A stretch of 49,414 bases of DNA from Candidatus Kapaibacterium sp. (GCA_018882895.1 VERF01000013.1:1-49414), one strand, 5' to 3'; numbered from the stretch's first letter, positions 7,589-18,306 are shown. Made by a program: numbers and translations. Notes: generated from the sequence alone by a model not told the origin.

Positions 7589-9802
7589 ATGAATCTACGA
7601 CCACGTCGCCGACGACCCCTGCTTTTGGCTCTCACGATCAGCCTGATCGTGGTTGCAGCGTCCTATGCGGGCATCGTCGACAGGTCGTCGGAGGGGGCTT
7701 CGGCGCCCGCAGCATCGATTCCGGATTCGGCGCGGCGCAAGCCGGTCTTCCCGGATGAGTTCAGTGAGCTCGACGAGGAGGACAGCACAAAGTCGCGTAT
7801 GGACCCCGTGGTTCTGGGACAGATGGAACGGGCACGCCAGCAGTATCTCGGGGCGCTGACGCTTATCGAAGGCGCTGACACAACAAAGGCAGCCGAGGCA
7901 TTTGAGTCGGCCATCGCCCTCCTGAACGACCTTGCCACCTATCCTGAGATCGAGTCCAATGCCGACTTCACCGATCTGGTACAGGCCGTCATTGAGGACT
8001 ACGAGACGTACGTCAAGAGCATCGACAATCTCAATCCCAACACGTCCATCTTCATCCTACGTGATCGCCTCTTCGAAGAGGTTGATGCTCGTCAGACAGC
8101 CGTAGAGACGATCGAGCCGCGCAAGTACACGCCACCGATCGACATTCCGAAAACGACCATTCCGCTGGTCTTCAACGAGCATGTTCAGCCGCAGCTGACG
8201 TTTATGTCGGAGGGCAGGGGGCGCCGCTTCATGAAGACGTGGATCGAGCGCACCGGACGTTGGTTCCCGACGCTCCGTCGCATCGCCCGCGAAGAGCAGA
8301 TGCCAGATGAGATCGTGCACCTTGCCATGATGGAGTCGGCCCTGAATCCCGAGGCTGTATCGCGTGCCAAGGCCGTAGGCATGTGGCAGTTCATGAAGGC
8401 CACCGGCGAGGAATACGACCTGAACGTCAACTACTGGATCGACGAGCGCCGCGATCCGGAAAAGGCCACCAGAGCGTCGATGCGCTTCCTGAAAGACCTC
8501 TATAACGACCTCGGTGATTGGCATCTGGCGCTGGCGGCTTACAACTGCGGTGCCGGTGGCGTGCGCCGCGCGATCCGTAAGTCAGGCCTGGAGAATCCGA
8601 ACTTCTGGCAGATCCGCGAATTTCTTCCGAAGGAGACGCGCGAGTACGTGCCGCTGTTCATTGCCACGACGCTTATTACGATGAATCGTGACAAGTATGG
8701 CTTTCCGGACGACTCGCTCTCATTCCACGCGCCATACGAATACGAAACGGTCACTATCACCGAGCCCGTCAGTTTTCAGGCTCTTGCCAAATGCGCCCAG
8801 ATCTCACTGGATTCGTTGCGCAAGCTCAATCCCGAATTGGTGCGGCAGTGCACGCCCCCTCGCGAGCCGTATAAGCTGAAGGTCTTTCCGGGCATGGGGC
8901 AGGACTTCATGCGCCGCTATGCGGCGCTGAGCGATGATGACAAGCAGATCTACCTGAAGCACACCGTGGCGCGGGGAGAAACGCTGGCCAGCATCAGCGC
9001 CTCCTACGGCGTGTCAATGGTCGAACTGTCAGAGATCAACGGCATCACCGGATACAAGACGAGACTGCGCTCCGGTACCACGCTTCGCGTGCCGGTACGC
9101 AGCAGCAGCGTCGCACAGGCCGATCAGCCGCGCCCGGCTGCAACCACTGCGCCGGCGAAGACGCCTGATACAACTTCCTCTGCGGCTGTAGCCGGCGATG
9201 ATGGTGGTAAGGGGCGAGGCATGCGCGAAGGCGTTGCGGCCGTGTACGTTGTGGAACGGGGCGATAATCTCTCGTCGATCTCGGAGAAGTTCAACGTTCG
9301 CATCGCCGACATTCGGAACTGGAACAACATTCCCTATAACAGCGATGCCTTGAGCATCGGCGATACGCTCATCGTCGGCACCCCTTCGGGAGTGCAGAAG
9401 ACAAGGGTCGCGCCCGAGCCACAGGTTGCCGTCGAGCAGCTACCGCGCATCCGCACGCAGCGCCACACGGTAAAGAAAGGGGAGACCGTTGCCAAGGTCG
9501 CCGCGAAGTATCAGATGACCCCCAGCCGCCTGGCATCGGTCAATGGCATCAAGCCGAAGGCACGCCTCAAGGCCGGTAGCGTTCTGCTGGTAGAGGTGCC
9601 GCGCGCACGCGGTACTGGCAAGCCAGTGGCCGGCGCTCAGGAGTCTGCCGCAAAACCCAAGACCTATCGGGTGAAGAAGGGCGATACGCTCTCAAGAATC
9701 GCTGACCGATTCAGCATCTCGATCGCCGAACTGCGGAAGAAGAACCCGTCGCTCCGGAAGTCTGACGTGCTTCGCTCCGGACAGGTCGTACGCGTCGACT
9801 AA
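7589..9802 (+). CDS. Lytic transglycosylase (MltD-like) with multiple LysM domains
   Basis: SLT motif 'MMESALNPEAVSRAKAVGMWQFMKATG', 'LALAAYNCGAGGVRRAI'; several LysM repeats such as 'YRVKKGDTLSRIADRFSISIAELRKKN'. Confidence 0.92.
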   Translation: MNLRPRRRRPLLLALTISLIVVAASYAGIVDRSSEGASAPAASIPDSARRKPVFPDEFSELDEEDSTKSRMDPVVLGQMERARQQYLGALTLIEGADTTKAAEAFESAIALLNDLATYPEIESNADFTDLVQAVIEDYETYVKSIDNLNPNTSIFILRDRLFEEVDARQTAVETIEPRKYTPPIDIPKTTIPLVFNEHVQPQLTFMSEGRGRRFMKTWIERTGRWFPTLRRIAREEQMPDEIVHLAMMESALNPEAVSRAKAVGMWQFMKATGEEYDLNVNYWIDERRDPEKATRASMRFLKDLYNDLGDWHLALAAYNCGAGGVRRAIRKSGLENPNFWQIREFLPKETREYVPLFIATTLITMNRDKYGFPDDSLSFHAPYEYETVTITEPVSFQALAKCAQISLDSLRKLNPELVRQCTPPREPYKLKVFPGMGQDFMRRYAALSDDDKQIYLKHTVARGETLASISASYGVSMVELSEINGITGYKTRLRSGTTLRVPVRSSSVAQADQPRPAATTAPAKTPDTTSSAAVAGDDGGKGRGMREGVAAVYVVERGDNLSSISEKFNVRIADIRNWNNIPYNSDALSIGDTLIVGTPSGVQKTRVAPEPQVAVEQLPRIRTQRHTVKKGETVAKVAAKYQMTPSRLASVNGIKPKARLKAGSVLLVEVPRARGTGKPVAGAQESAAKPKTYRVKKGDTLSRIADRFSISIAELRKKNPSLRKSDVLRSGQVVRVD

Positions 9803-9830
9803 GACCCCTCGGCGGTCCGATTTATGCCCG

Positions 9831-9838
9831 TATCTTTG
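9831..9838 (+). promoter_or_regulatory. TAnnTTTG box (TATCTTTG) 5 nt upstream of ATG 9844
   Basis: Exact match to the Bacteroidota -7 consensus. Confidence 0.5.
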
Positions 9839-9843
9839 CCGCA

Positions 9844-10824
9844 ATGCACGCCATCATACCGGTAGCCGGTATCGGCACACGCCTGCGTCCGTTCACGCAC
9901 TCGCTTCCCAAAGTGCTGGTGAATGTTGCCGGCAAGCCGATCCTCGGACACATTCTCGACTCTCTCGTTGCACAGGGCATTAGCTCAGCAACGATCATCA
10001 CCGGATACAAGGGTGACCTTGTAGAGGACTATGTGCGCACGAACTACGATCTCGATGCGCGCTTCGTTCAGCAGGATGAGATGCTTGGCCTCGGCCATGC
10101 AATATGGGTTGCGCGCGAGTCGCTGGCCGAAGAACCGGCTCTGATCATTCTTGGCGACACGGTGTTTGACGTCGACCTGTCGGTACTGTCAACACGCCAG
10201 TTCTCCTCGCTCGGCGTCAAGCACGTCGATGATCCGCGCCGATTCGGCGTCGTGATCGAGTCAGGCGGATACGTCACGCGTCTTGTCGAAAAACCCGAAG
10301 CACCCGTCTCGAACATGGCGATCGTTGGTCTGTACTACATCCACGATCCGCGCAAGCTTCGTATTGCGCTCGACAAGCTCATTCATGACAACATCCGCAC
10401 CAAGGGCGAGTATCAGCTGACTGATGCGTTGCAGATCATGGTGGACGGAGGCGAGAAGTTCACCACGTTCACCGTTGAAGGATGGTATGACTGCGGCAAG
10501 CCGGAGACGCTGCTGCAGACAAACCGATTCCTGCTGACCAATCGCAACGTGATGCCGACGGCGCCCGTGGGCTGCGTATTCGTTCCGCCGGTCCATGTGG
10601 ACCCCGCAGCCATCGTAGAACACTCCGTGATCGGTCCATACGCATCGGTCTCCAAGGGGGCCGTTGTGCGCAACAGCATCGTCCGTGATAGTATCATCAG
10701 TGACAATGCATCGGTTGCCGACATTGCCCTCGACCAGTCGATCATCGGTGAGAACGCCGAAGTGACGGGTCGGTTCTCCACGATCAACATTGGTGACGCA
10801 TCGATCGTGCGTTTGTCCCAATAG
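9844..10824 (+). CDS. NDP-sugar nucleotidyltransferase (glucose-1-phosphate thymidylyltransferase-like)
   Basis: 'IIPVAGIGTRLRPFTHSLPKVLVNVAGKPILGHIL' and C-terminal left-handed beta-helix repeats. Confidence 0.9.
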   Translation: MHAIIPVAGIGTRLRPFTHSLPKVLVNVAGKPILGHILDSLVAQGISSATIITGYKGDLVEDYVRTNYDLDARFVQQDEMLGLGHAIWVARESLAEEPALIILGDTVFDVDLSVLSTRQFSSLGVKHVDDPRRFGVVIESGGYVTRLVEKPEAPVSNMAIVGLYYIHDPRKLRIALDKLIHDNIRTKGEYQLTDALQIMVDGGEKFTTFTVEGWYDCGKPETLLQTNRFLLTNRNVMPTAPVGCVFVPPVHVDPAAIVEHSVIGPYASVSKGAVVRNSIVRDSIISDNASVADIALDQSIIGENAEVTGRFSTINIGDASIVRLSQ

Positions 10825-10866
10825 CCCCTTTCCAACGAACACTCTTCACCTCACATTCTCCTACCG

Positions 10867-12009
10867 ATGAAGTACCTCTTTACCTCCGAGTCCGTTTCCG
10901 AAGGACATCCCGACAAGGTCTGCGACCAAGTGTCGGATGCCGTTCTCGACGAAGTTCTTGCCAATGATCCCACCGGCCGTGTTGCCTGCGAATGCTTCGC
11001 TACAACCGGCATGATCGTCGTTGGTGGAGAGATCACAACGTCGCACTACATCGATCTGCCGGAGCTGGTGCGCGGCGTTATCCGTGAGATCGGCTACGAC
11101 CGCGGCGAGTACCGCTTCGAGGCTGACTCTTGCGCCGTCATCAACGTCATCAACCGTCAGTCGCCGGACATCGCACAAGGCGTCGACACGGGTGGTGCCG
11201 GTGACCAGGGCATGATGTTCGGCTACGCCTGTAAGGAAACGCCGGAGCTGATGCCTGCCGCCATTCACTATTCCCATCAGCTGGTGAAACGCCTTGCAGA
11301 CATTCGCAAGAACAACAATCAGCTGATGCCGTACCTGCGTCCGGATGCAAAGGCCCAGGTCTCAGTGGTGTATGGCGACAACGGCGAGGTGGTAGCGGTC
11401 GACACGATCGTGATCTCCACGCAGCACGATCCGATGGAGAATGCTCAGCGCCGCATCCACGATGACGTGATCGAAAATGTCGTCAAGGCCGTTATCCCTG
11501 AGCACCTGGTGAACAAGGAGACGACCTTCCACGTGAATCCGACAGGCAAGTTCGAGATCGGTGGACCTCACGGTGATACGGGGCTGACCGGCCGCAAGAT
11601 CATCGTCGACACCTACGGCGGCAAGGCTCCTCACGGTGGCGGTGCGTTCTCGGGCAAGGACCCGACGAAGGTGGACCGCTCGGCTGCGTATGCTGCGCGC
11701 CATCTGGCCAAGAACGTTGTGGCCGCCGGACTTGCCCGCGAGTGCACGATCCAGCTGGCCTATGCCATCGGCGTTGCCCAGCCGGTGTCGATCAATGCCG
11801 ATCTTCACGGCACGTCAGATATCAATCCGCGCGAACTCGAGAAGTTCATCATTGAGAGCATCGACCTGACGCCGGCCGGCATCATCAGCCGCCTGAACCT
11901 GCGTCGGCCGATCTACCGCGCCACGGCCGCCTACGGTCATTTTGGACGTCATGAGTTCCCTTGGGAACGTCTTGACCTTGTTCCGGCGTTTTCCGAGGCG
12001 TTCGCCTAA
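10867..12009 (+). CDS. metK: S-adenosylmethionine synthetase
   Basis: '[25 protein letters not shown]', '[21 protein letters not shown]', '[19 protein letters not shown]'. Confidence 0.97.
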   Translation: MKYLFTSESVSEGHPDKVCDQVSDAVLDEVLANDPTGRVACECFATTGMIVVGGEITTSHYIDLPELVRGVIREIGYDRGEYRFEADSCAVINVINRQSPDIAQGVDTGGAGDQGMMFGYACKETPELMPAAIHYSHQLVKRLADIRKNNNQLMPYLRPDAKAQVSVVYGDNGEVVAVDTIVISTQHDPMENAQRRIHDDVIENVVKAVIPEHLVNKETTFHVNPTGKFEIGGPHGDTGLTGRKIIVDTYGGKAPHGGGAFSGKDPTKVDRSAAYAARHLAKNVVAAGLARECTIQLAYAIGVAQPVSINADLHGTSDINPRELEKFIIESIDLTPAGIISRLNLRRPIYRATAAYGHFGRHEFPWERLDLVPAFSEAFA

Positions 12010-12047
12010 CTGGGAATTTTCAACACTTCAATTTTCACATCGAAAAC

Positions 12048-13505
12048 ATGTCAACTACCACCACAAAGAAGTCCGCGGTAAAGCCTGCCACCAATGGCGT
12101 GCACACCAACGGTGTGCATAAGAACGGCACCGCGAAGAAGGCTTCATCGCCCCTTGACCGTTTGAAGAAGGCCCCTGCACGTGTTGCCAAGGGTCAGATC
12201 GCCCACAAGCCCCTTGCCTATGCCGTGGCCGACATGGCACTGGCCGAATGGGGTCGCAAGGAGATCCACCTGGCCGAAGCCGAAATGCCCGGCCTGATGG
12301 CCCTGCGCGAAGAGTTCAAAGGCAAGAAGCCGCTGAAGGGGGCTCGCATTGCCGGTTGCCTTCACATGACAATCCAGACGGCCGTTCTGATCGAGACGCT
12401 CATCGATCTCGGAGCCGAAGTCACGTGGTCGAGCTGCAACATCTTCTCGACGCAGGACCACGCCGCTGCGGCCATTGCCAAGGCCGGCGTGCAGGTCTTT
12501 GCCTGGAAGGGAATGAACGAGGAAGAATTCGATTGGTGCATTGAGCAGACGCTGTTCTTTGGCAAGGATCGCAAGCCACTGAACATGATCCTGGATGACG
12601 GCGGTGACCTGACCAACATGGTGCTGGACAAGTATCCGGAGCTGGTTGGTGAGATCCGTGGTATCTCCGAGGAGACCACCACGGGCGTTCTGCGCCTGTA
12701 TGAGCGCGTAAAGAACGGCACGCTGCCGCTGCCGGCGATCAACGTGAATGACTCGGTGACGAAGTCCAAGTTCGACAACAAGTATGGCTGCAAGGAGTCG
12801 CTCGTTGATGCCATCCGTCGTGCAACGGACATCATGCTCGCCGGCAAGGTTGCCGTCGTTGCCGGCTATGGCGACGTAGGCAAGGGCTCGGCCGCATCTC
12901 TGCAGGGGGCTGGCGTGCGCGTGATCGTCACGGAGATCGATCCTATCTGCGCTTTGCAGGCAGCGATGGACGGCTTCGAGGTCAAGCGCATGATCGATGC
13001 CGTCAAGGAAGCCGACATCGTGGTCACGGCCACGGGCAACTGCGACATCATTTCTGAGAAGCACTTCAAGGCCATGAAGGACAAGGCCATTGTCTGCAAC
13101 ATCGGCCACTTCGACAATGAGATCGACATGGCGTGGCTCAACAAGAACCACGGCAAGTCAAAGGTCGAGATCAAGCCTCAGGTGGACATGTACACGATCG
13201 GCAAGCGCCAGATCATCGTTCTGGCCGAAGGCCGTCTTGTGAACCTCGGCTGCGCCATGGGCCATCCGTCCTTCGTGATGTCGAACTCGTTCACCAACCA
13301 GACGCTGGCCCAGCTGGAGCTCTGGAAGAACGCTAAGAGCTACGACAACAAGGTGTATGTGCTGCCGAAGAAGCTCGACGAAAAGGTTGCCCGCCTGCAC
13401 CTGAAGAAGATCAACGTGCAGCTGGAGGTCCTGAACGACAAGCAAGCCAAATACATCGGCGTCGAGGTCAAGGGGCCATACAAGCCCGATTATTACCGCT
13501 ACTGA
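12048..13505 (+). CDS. ahcY: Adenosylhomocysteinase with N-terminal low-complexity extension
   Basis: '[14 protein letters not shown]', '[27 protein letters not shown]', '[10 protein letters not shown]' C-terminus. Confidence 0.97.
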   Translation: MSTTTTKKSAVKPATNGVHTNGVHKNGTAKKASSPLDRLKKAPARVAKGQIAHKPLAYAVADMALAEWGRKEIHLAEAEMPGLMALREEFKGKKPLKGARIAGCLHMTIQTAVLIETLIDLGAEVTWSSCNIFSTQDHAAAAIAKAGVQVFAWKGMNEEEFDWCIEQTLFFGKDRKPLNMILDDGGDLTNMVLDKYPELVGEIRGISEETTTGVLRLYERVKNGTLPLPAINVNDSVTKSKFDNKYGCKESLVDAIRRATDIMLAGKVAVVAGYGDVGKGSAASLQGAGVRVIVTEIDPICALQAAMDGFEVKRMIDAVKEADIVVTATGNCDIISEKHFKAMKDKAIVCNIGHFDNEIDMAWLNKNHGKSKVEIKPQVDMYTIGKRQIIVLAEGRLVNLGCAMGHPSFVMSNSFTNQTLAQLELWKNAKSYDNKVYVLPKKLDEKVARLHLKKINVQLEVLNDKQAKYIGVEVKGPYKPDYYRY

Positions 13506-13529
13506 GACCGCCGATCAGCCCGGAAATTG

Positions 13530-13561
13530 AAACCGCCCCCTAGGGGGCGGTTTTTTTTTCA
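13530..13561 (+). terminator. Rho-independent terminator downstream of ahcY
   Basis: AAACCGCCCCC-TA-GGGGGCGGTTT perfect stem followed by T-run. Confidence 0.9.
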
Positions 13562-13635
13562 ATGTCGGGAACTTTGTCCGGTCAGTGGGCATTTCCCACA
13601 ACGTAGCACGATACAGAAATGTACGCGCCACAGCC

Positions 13636-13675
13636 GACCCCGTATGAGTGCAGACATACGGGGTCTTGTTTTTTT
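13636..13675 (+). terminator. Second hairpin with T-run, between ahcY and gyrB
   Basis: GACCCCGTATG-agtgcaga-CATACGGGGTC followed by TTGTTTTTTT. Confidence 0.75.
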
Positions 13676-15689
13676 AGATATCGAGGTTCTTTACGTACTG
13701 AGCGTTGCGTTCGATGAACTCCCTACGCGGCTCAACGGCCTCGCCCATGAGTGTCTCGAAGATGTGCATCGCTTCGGCGGCGTTCTCGATCGATACGCGC
13801 AGCAGCGTTCGGGTTTCTGGGTTCATTGTCGTGGCCCAGAGCTGCTCTGGATTCATTTCGCCGAGACCCTTGAAGCGGCTGATCACGATACCGTCTGCCG
13901 TGGCCCCTTCCTCTACCGCTGGTTCCGCTTCTTCGGCGCCGGCAACGTCGGCGGCCTTGGCTGCCTTTCGGTCGGCCTTCTCCTTGCGGATCCGGGCAAT
14001 GGCCTCGTCACGCTCGGCGTCATTGTAGGCATACACCTCGGTGCGACCCTTCTTGAGCTTGTAGAGAGGGGGCTGAGCGATATACAGGCGGCCGTCATTG
14101 ATCAGTTCCGGCATATGCTTCCAGAACAACGTCAGCAGCAGGGTACGGATGTGCGAACCGTCGACGTCGGCATCGGCCATGAGAATGATCTTGCCGTAGC
14201 GAGCCTTGGCCACATCAAAGTCGTCGCCAAAGCCGGCGCCGATGGCCGTGAAGATCGTCCGTACTTCCTCGTTCTCAAGCACCTTGGTCAGGCGTGCCTT
14301 GTGAACGTTCAGGATCTTGCCCTTCAGTGGCAGAATGGCCTGGAAGCGTCGGTCGCGCCCCTGCTTTGCAGAGCCACCTGCAGAGTCGCCCTCAACGAGG
14401 AAGATCTCCGTATCCTCCGGGGTGCGCAGCGAACAGTCGGCCAACTTGCCCGGAAGTGAACCGCTTTCGAGTGCTCCCTTGCGTCGGATCAGATCCTTGG
14501 CCTTGCGGGCGGCGGCACGAGCCTCGGCGGCCTGCATGGCCTTTTCGATGATGTGCTTGGCAGCGCTCGGTGTTGCGTCGAGGTACTTCGACAGTTCCTC
14601 GTTGATGATCGAGCGAACCATGCCCTCGGTCTCGCCGTTGCCAAGCTTGGTCTTGGTCTGACCCTCGAATTGGGGCTCAGCTACCTTGACGGACACCACG
14701 GCGGTGAGGCCTTCGCGGAAGTCTTCACCGGTTAGGTTGATGTCCTTCTTCGTCATGTTGTTGGCCGCCGCGTACGCATTGAGCGTCCGGGTAAGAGCAC
14801 TGCGGAAGCCCGAGACGTGAGTGCCGCCTTCGACGGTGTTGATGTTGTTGACGTAGGAGAGAAGATTCTCGCTGTAGCCTGAGTTGTACTCGAAGCAGAC
14901 GTCGACAACCGTTTCAACGCCCGAGTCGTTGGCAACCACTCCGCTCATCAGGATCGGCTTGGTGATGGCCGTGGCATTTGAATCCAGGTGGCGCACAAAG
15001 TCCACCAGACCGCCGCGATAGGCGAACACGTCCTTCTTTCCGTCGCGCTCATCCTCGAGTGTAATCGTCACGTCCGGATTCAGGAAGGCCAGCTCGCGCA
15101 GACGTTCCGATACCTTCTCGTAGCGGAACTCCACGGAGCGGAAGATCGTCGCATCGGGATAGAAGCGAACCGTGGTGCCGGTGCGATCGGAGGTGCCGAC
15201 CTCTTGAACGGGGCCCTGCGGGATGCCGATGCTGTAGGTCTGCTCGAACTTCTTTCCGTCGCGCTCGACCGTTACCAGCATCTTGGTCGAAAGGGCGTTA
15301 ACGCAGCTGACGCCGACGCCGTGAAGACCGCCCGAAACCTTGTAGGTGTTCTTGTCGAACTTGCCGCCGGCATGCAGCGTACACATCACGACTTCGAGCG
15401 TGGAGATCTTCTTCACCGGGTGGGGTCCGACCGGGATGCCCCGACCGTCGTCGGCCACCGAGCATGACCCGTCGGCATTAAGCGTGATCATGATGTTGCG
15501 GCAGTAGCCTGCCAGCGCCTCGTCGATGGAATTGTCGACGACCTCCTGGATCAGGTGGTGAAGGCCGCGCTCACCAACGTCGCCGATGTACATGGCCGGA
15601 CGCTTGCGGACGGCTTCGAGTCCTTCGAGGACCTTGATGCTATCCTCGGTATATCCCGGCTGTACCGGCTTCTGTGTTTCTTCAGACAT
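13674..15689 (-). CDS. gyrB: DNA gyrase subunit B
   Basis: 'VRKRPAMYIGDVGERGLHHLIQEVVDNSIDEALAGYC', 'EGDSAGGSAKQGRDRRFQAILPLKGKILNVHKA', 'FKGLGEMNPEQLW'. Confidence 0.97.
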   Translation of the reverse strand: MSEETQKPVQPGYTEDSIKVLEGLEAVRKRPAMYIGDVGERGLHHLIQEVVDNSIDEALAGYCRNIMITLNADGSCSVADDGRGIPVGPHPVKKISTLEVVMCTLHAGGKFDKNTYKVSGGLHGVGVSCVNALSTKMLVTVERDGKKFEQTYSIGIPQGPVQEVGTSDRTGTTVRFYPDATIFRSVEFRYEKVSERLRELAFLNPDVTITLEDERDGKKDVFAYRGGLVDFVRHLDSNATAITKPILMSGVVANDSGVETVVDVCFEYNSGYSENLLSYVNNINTVEGGTHVSGFRSALTRTLNAYAAANNMTKKDINLTGEDFREGLTAVVSVKVAEPQFEGQTKTKLGNGETEGMVRSIINEELSKYLDATPSAAKHIIEKAMQAAEARAAARKAKDLIRRKGALESGSLPGKLADCSLRTPEDTEIFLVEGDSAGGSAKQGRDRRFQAILPLKGKILNVHKARLTKVLENEEVRTIFTAIGAGFGDDFDVAKARYGKIILMADADVDGSHIRTLLLTLFWKHMPELINDGRLYIAQPPLYKLKKGRTEVYAYNDAERDEAIARIRKEKADRKAAKAADVAGAEEAEPAVEEGATADGIVISRFKGLGEMNPEQLWATTMNPETRTLLRVSIENAAEAMHIFETLMGEAVEPRREFIERNAQYVKNLDI

Positions 15690-15716
15690 GAAAATCTCCG
15701 TGATTTCGGGTGGGGG

Positions 15717-15992
15717 TCAGCGAAAGATGATCTCGTTCACGAGATCCTTTCCGGCCAGGTGATTGATGGAACGGCGAAGCTCATCCCGCCGCAAGTTCAG
15801 TTCGCTTCGCCAGGGGGCTTCCGGTACGTGAATGCGAAGCACTCCGTTGTCGAACGATCGGATCTCGGTGCGTTCTGCCAGCCCCTTGCCGACAACTTCC
15901 TGCCAATACTTCGGGATGCGGGTTTTGTCGAGCTCGCCGTCGAGATGACGTGTATTGATGAAATTCTTCAGAAGGTCCGACAGAGCGATCAT
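15717..15992 (-). CDS. DUF721 (DciA-like) protein
   Basis: 'YWQEVVGKGLAERTEIRSFDNGVLRIHVPEAPWRSELNLRRDELRRSIN'; true start at 15992 gives ATGA overlap with recF stop. Confidence 0.8.
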   Translation of the reverse strand: MIALSDLLKNFINTRHLDGELDKTRIPKYWQEVVGKGLAERTEIRSFDNGVLRIHVPEAPWRSELNLRRDELRRSINHLAGKDLVNEIIFR

Positions 15993-17176
15993 GCGGCCTC
16001 CCGTGCAATGGAGCGTTCGGAGCCGGTGATGCGACCGTTGGAAACGGTGGACATCTGAACCGAGACGTCGCGGCCGGGCAGGCGATCGACCGAGTCGATG
16101 ACGCTGCGCACTTGCTGACCGTCGGTGGTGGTAACGAAGCACTGCATGTTCATCGAGATCACGTGGTCCAGCACGCGCCGGCACCTGTCGGCATCGAGTT
16201 CGCTGAAAACATCGTCCAGCAGGACTACCGGACGTTCGTTGCAGTGTTCGTGCAGGATGGTCGATTCGGCAAGTTTCAGGGCCACGAGAAGGGACTTGTG
16301 CTGGCCCTGCGATGCGGTCTCGCGAACCAGTCCGCCATTGATGAACAGGGCCACGTCATCCTTCTGCGGACCAAACAGCGTTGTCTGGCGGATGATCTCA
16401 CGTCGGCGCATCTGCCGTGCTACGCTGCGGTAGGCCTCGGCCACATCGGCCGCCGATGACGCGTCCACCGAAGAGACATGTTCTGCAATGTCGGGCCGGT
16501 ACACGATATCGATCTGCTCCGAGCCCCCTGCCACAGAGGCATAGGTGTCGCAAATACGAGGCGTGATCTCTGTCAGGAATGCGAAGCGCCGCTGAACGAT
16601 CTCTGCGCTGACGTTGATGAACTGCTCTGTCCAGAGATCCAGATCCGCATCCCCGGCCTGGCCCTCGGCAATTGCCGATAGGATGGCACCGCGGTGCTTG
16701 TAGAGTCGACGATGTTCATAAAGCAGTTCCGTGTACCGCCGCTGGGCCTGCGCCATGACGGCATCGACGAATGAGCGGCGCTCGGCCGGAGGACCGATCG
16801 TGATCCCCTTGTGATCGGGAGAGAGTACGACCATTGGCAGGTTACCGATGATGTCACGGGGCGAGCACGACGTCTGGGTGGACGTTGTGATGCGCTTGCG
16901 TGTGCCGTGGCGCAGGGTGACCGATACTTGGTAAGGGGCCTGCAGGTCCGTTGTGGCCTGCACAGACACCGAACACGCGTCCTCATTGTGGCGGATCAGA
17001 GCTTGGTCAGTTACCGGCACAAACGTCCGCGCGATGGCGCACAGGCTGATGCCTTCCAACACAGAGGTCTTCCCCGATCCGTTGCCGCCGGTGAGAATGT
17101 TCACATCCGGCACGAAGGAGAGTTCGGACTGTTCGTGATTGCGAACGTTGTGCAGATGAATGCTGCGGATCACCAC
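15989..17176 (-). CDS. recF: DNA replication/repair protein RecF
   Basis: 'LHNVRNHEQSELSFVPDVNILTGGNGSGKTSVLEGI', 'SQGQHKSLLVALKLAE', 'VVLLDDVFSELD'. Confidence 0.95.
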   Translation of the reverse strand: MVIRSIHLHNVRNHEQSELSFVPDVNILTGGNGSGKTSVLEGISLCAIARTFVPVTDQALIRHNEDACSVSVQATTDLQAPYQVSVTLRHGTRKRITTSTQTSCSPRDIIGNLPMVVLSPDHKGITIGPPAERRSFVDAVMAQAQRRYTELLYEHRRLYKHRGAILSAIAEGQAGDADLDLWTEQFINVSAEIVQRRFAFLTEITPRICDTYASVAGGSEQIDIVYRPDIAEHVSSVDASSAADVAEAYRSVARQMRRREIIRQTTLFGPQKDDVALFINGGLVRETASQGQHKSLLVALKLAESTILHEHCNERPVVLLDDVFSELDADRCRRVLDHVISMNMQCFVTTTDGQQVRSVIDSVDRLPGRDVSVQMSTVSNGRITGSERSIAREAA

Positions 17177-17187
17177 ATCAGCGCCCG

Positions 17188-18306
17188 TCAGATCTTCACC
17201 GGCATGACCAGCATGAGGAGGGAATCATCGCCGGCAGCCGGAGTGATCAGTACGGCGCGGACGGCCGACGAGAACGTCATCTTGACGTTTAGGTCCGGAT
17301 CGTCTTCGGTGCTGATGTTCTTGATGGCTTCTTCGAGATAGCGATAGTTGAAGCCCACCTCGAAGTCCGATGCGGAGAACTCGCATGGGATGTTCTCTGT
17401 GCCCTTACTGCCGGAGTCTTCGTCTTCCGAATGCACCGACAGCGTGGTCGGCTCGATGCGGAAGCGAACGTGCTTGGTGTTGGTGTTGGCAAACAGAGAG
17501 ACGCGTTTGATGGCGCTCAGGACTTCACGCTGATGAATGATGAGCGTTTTGTCGTTGTCGGCCGGGATGACGTTCTGATACGGCGGATACTTCTCGTCGA
17601 TGACGCGTGTGGTGATCGTCATGGAGCCGACGCTGAAGCGTGCGTGCGTACGCGACACTTCCATGGTGACGTCGCTCTCGAGTCGACGCAGAAGGTCGAC
17701 CGTCCGCGATGGCACAATGGCCTCGAGTCCGTCCGGAAACGGCGTATCGCCGGCACCGACGATCACGCGCGAGAGGCGGAAACCGTCCGTCGCCACTGCC
17801 GTCACCGTGTCACCCTTGAACTGGAAGAACACCCCGGTCATGCTCGGACGATACTCTTCGGTCGACACCGCAAACACCGTCTTGTTGGCCATGCGCATGA
17901 CGTCTTCCTTGCGGAGGTTGGCCAGCTGTGCCTCGGGAAAGGGCGGGATCGACGGAAACTCGTCGGCATCGAGCGACTTCATCTCGTACGAACCTGTCGG
18001 CGTGCGCAGCGCGATGGTCTGATTCCGGTCATTGGCCGTGATCTCGATCGAGCCGGACGTACCGAGCTCCTTGATCAGGTCGTTGAACTGGCGCGCCGGG
18101 ATGAGCAGGGATCCGTCGCGCTCTCCAACCACCATGGTTGTGAGCGAGATCGTGATCTCCTGATCGGTGGCCGTGAAGGTCAGCTCGCTACCGCTGAGTT
18201 CGGCCAGGAGGTGTTCGAGGACGGGGATCGTGCTCTTGGCGGGGATTGCAGGGAGGACCTTCTGCAAGGCCTTCTGCAGGTCCGGCAGTGCTACGGTGAA
18301 CTTCAT
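17188..18306 (-). CDS. dnaN: DNA polymerase III beta sliding clamp
   Basis: 'MKFTVALPDLQKALQKVLPAIPAKSTIPVLEHLL', 'EYRPSMTGVFFQF', C-terminal 'LMLVMPVKI'. Confidence 0.96.
   Translation of the reverse strand: MKFTVALPDLQKALQKVLPAIPAKSTIPVLEHLLAELSGSELTFTATDQEITISLTTMVVGERDGSLLIPARQFNDLIKELGTSGSIEITANDRNQTIALRTPTGSYEMKSLDADEFPSIPPFPEAQLANLRKEDVMRMANKTVFAVSTEEYRPSMTGVFFQFKGDTVTAVATDGFRLSRVIVGAGDTPFPDGLEAIVPSRTVDLLRRLESDVTMEVSRTHARFSVGSMTITTRVIDEKYPPYQNVIPADNDKTLIIHQREVLSAIKRVSLFANTNTKHVRFRIEPTTLSVHSEDEDSGSKGTENIPCEFSASDFEVGFNYRYLEEAIKNISTEDDPDLNVKMTFSSAVRAVLITPAAGDDSLLMLVMPVKI

Noticed and set aside
10825-10866. SAM riboswitch upstream of metK
   Set aside because: Spacer is only 42 bp with no stem-loop pattern of known SAM/SAH riboswitches.
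12144-13151. 335-aa minus-strand ORF
   Set aside because: Antisense to ahcY; no independent start signal or domain.
13527-14459. 310-aa plus-strand ORF
   Set aside because: Antisense to gyrB and runs over both terminators; no recognisable domain.
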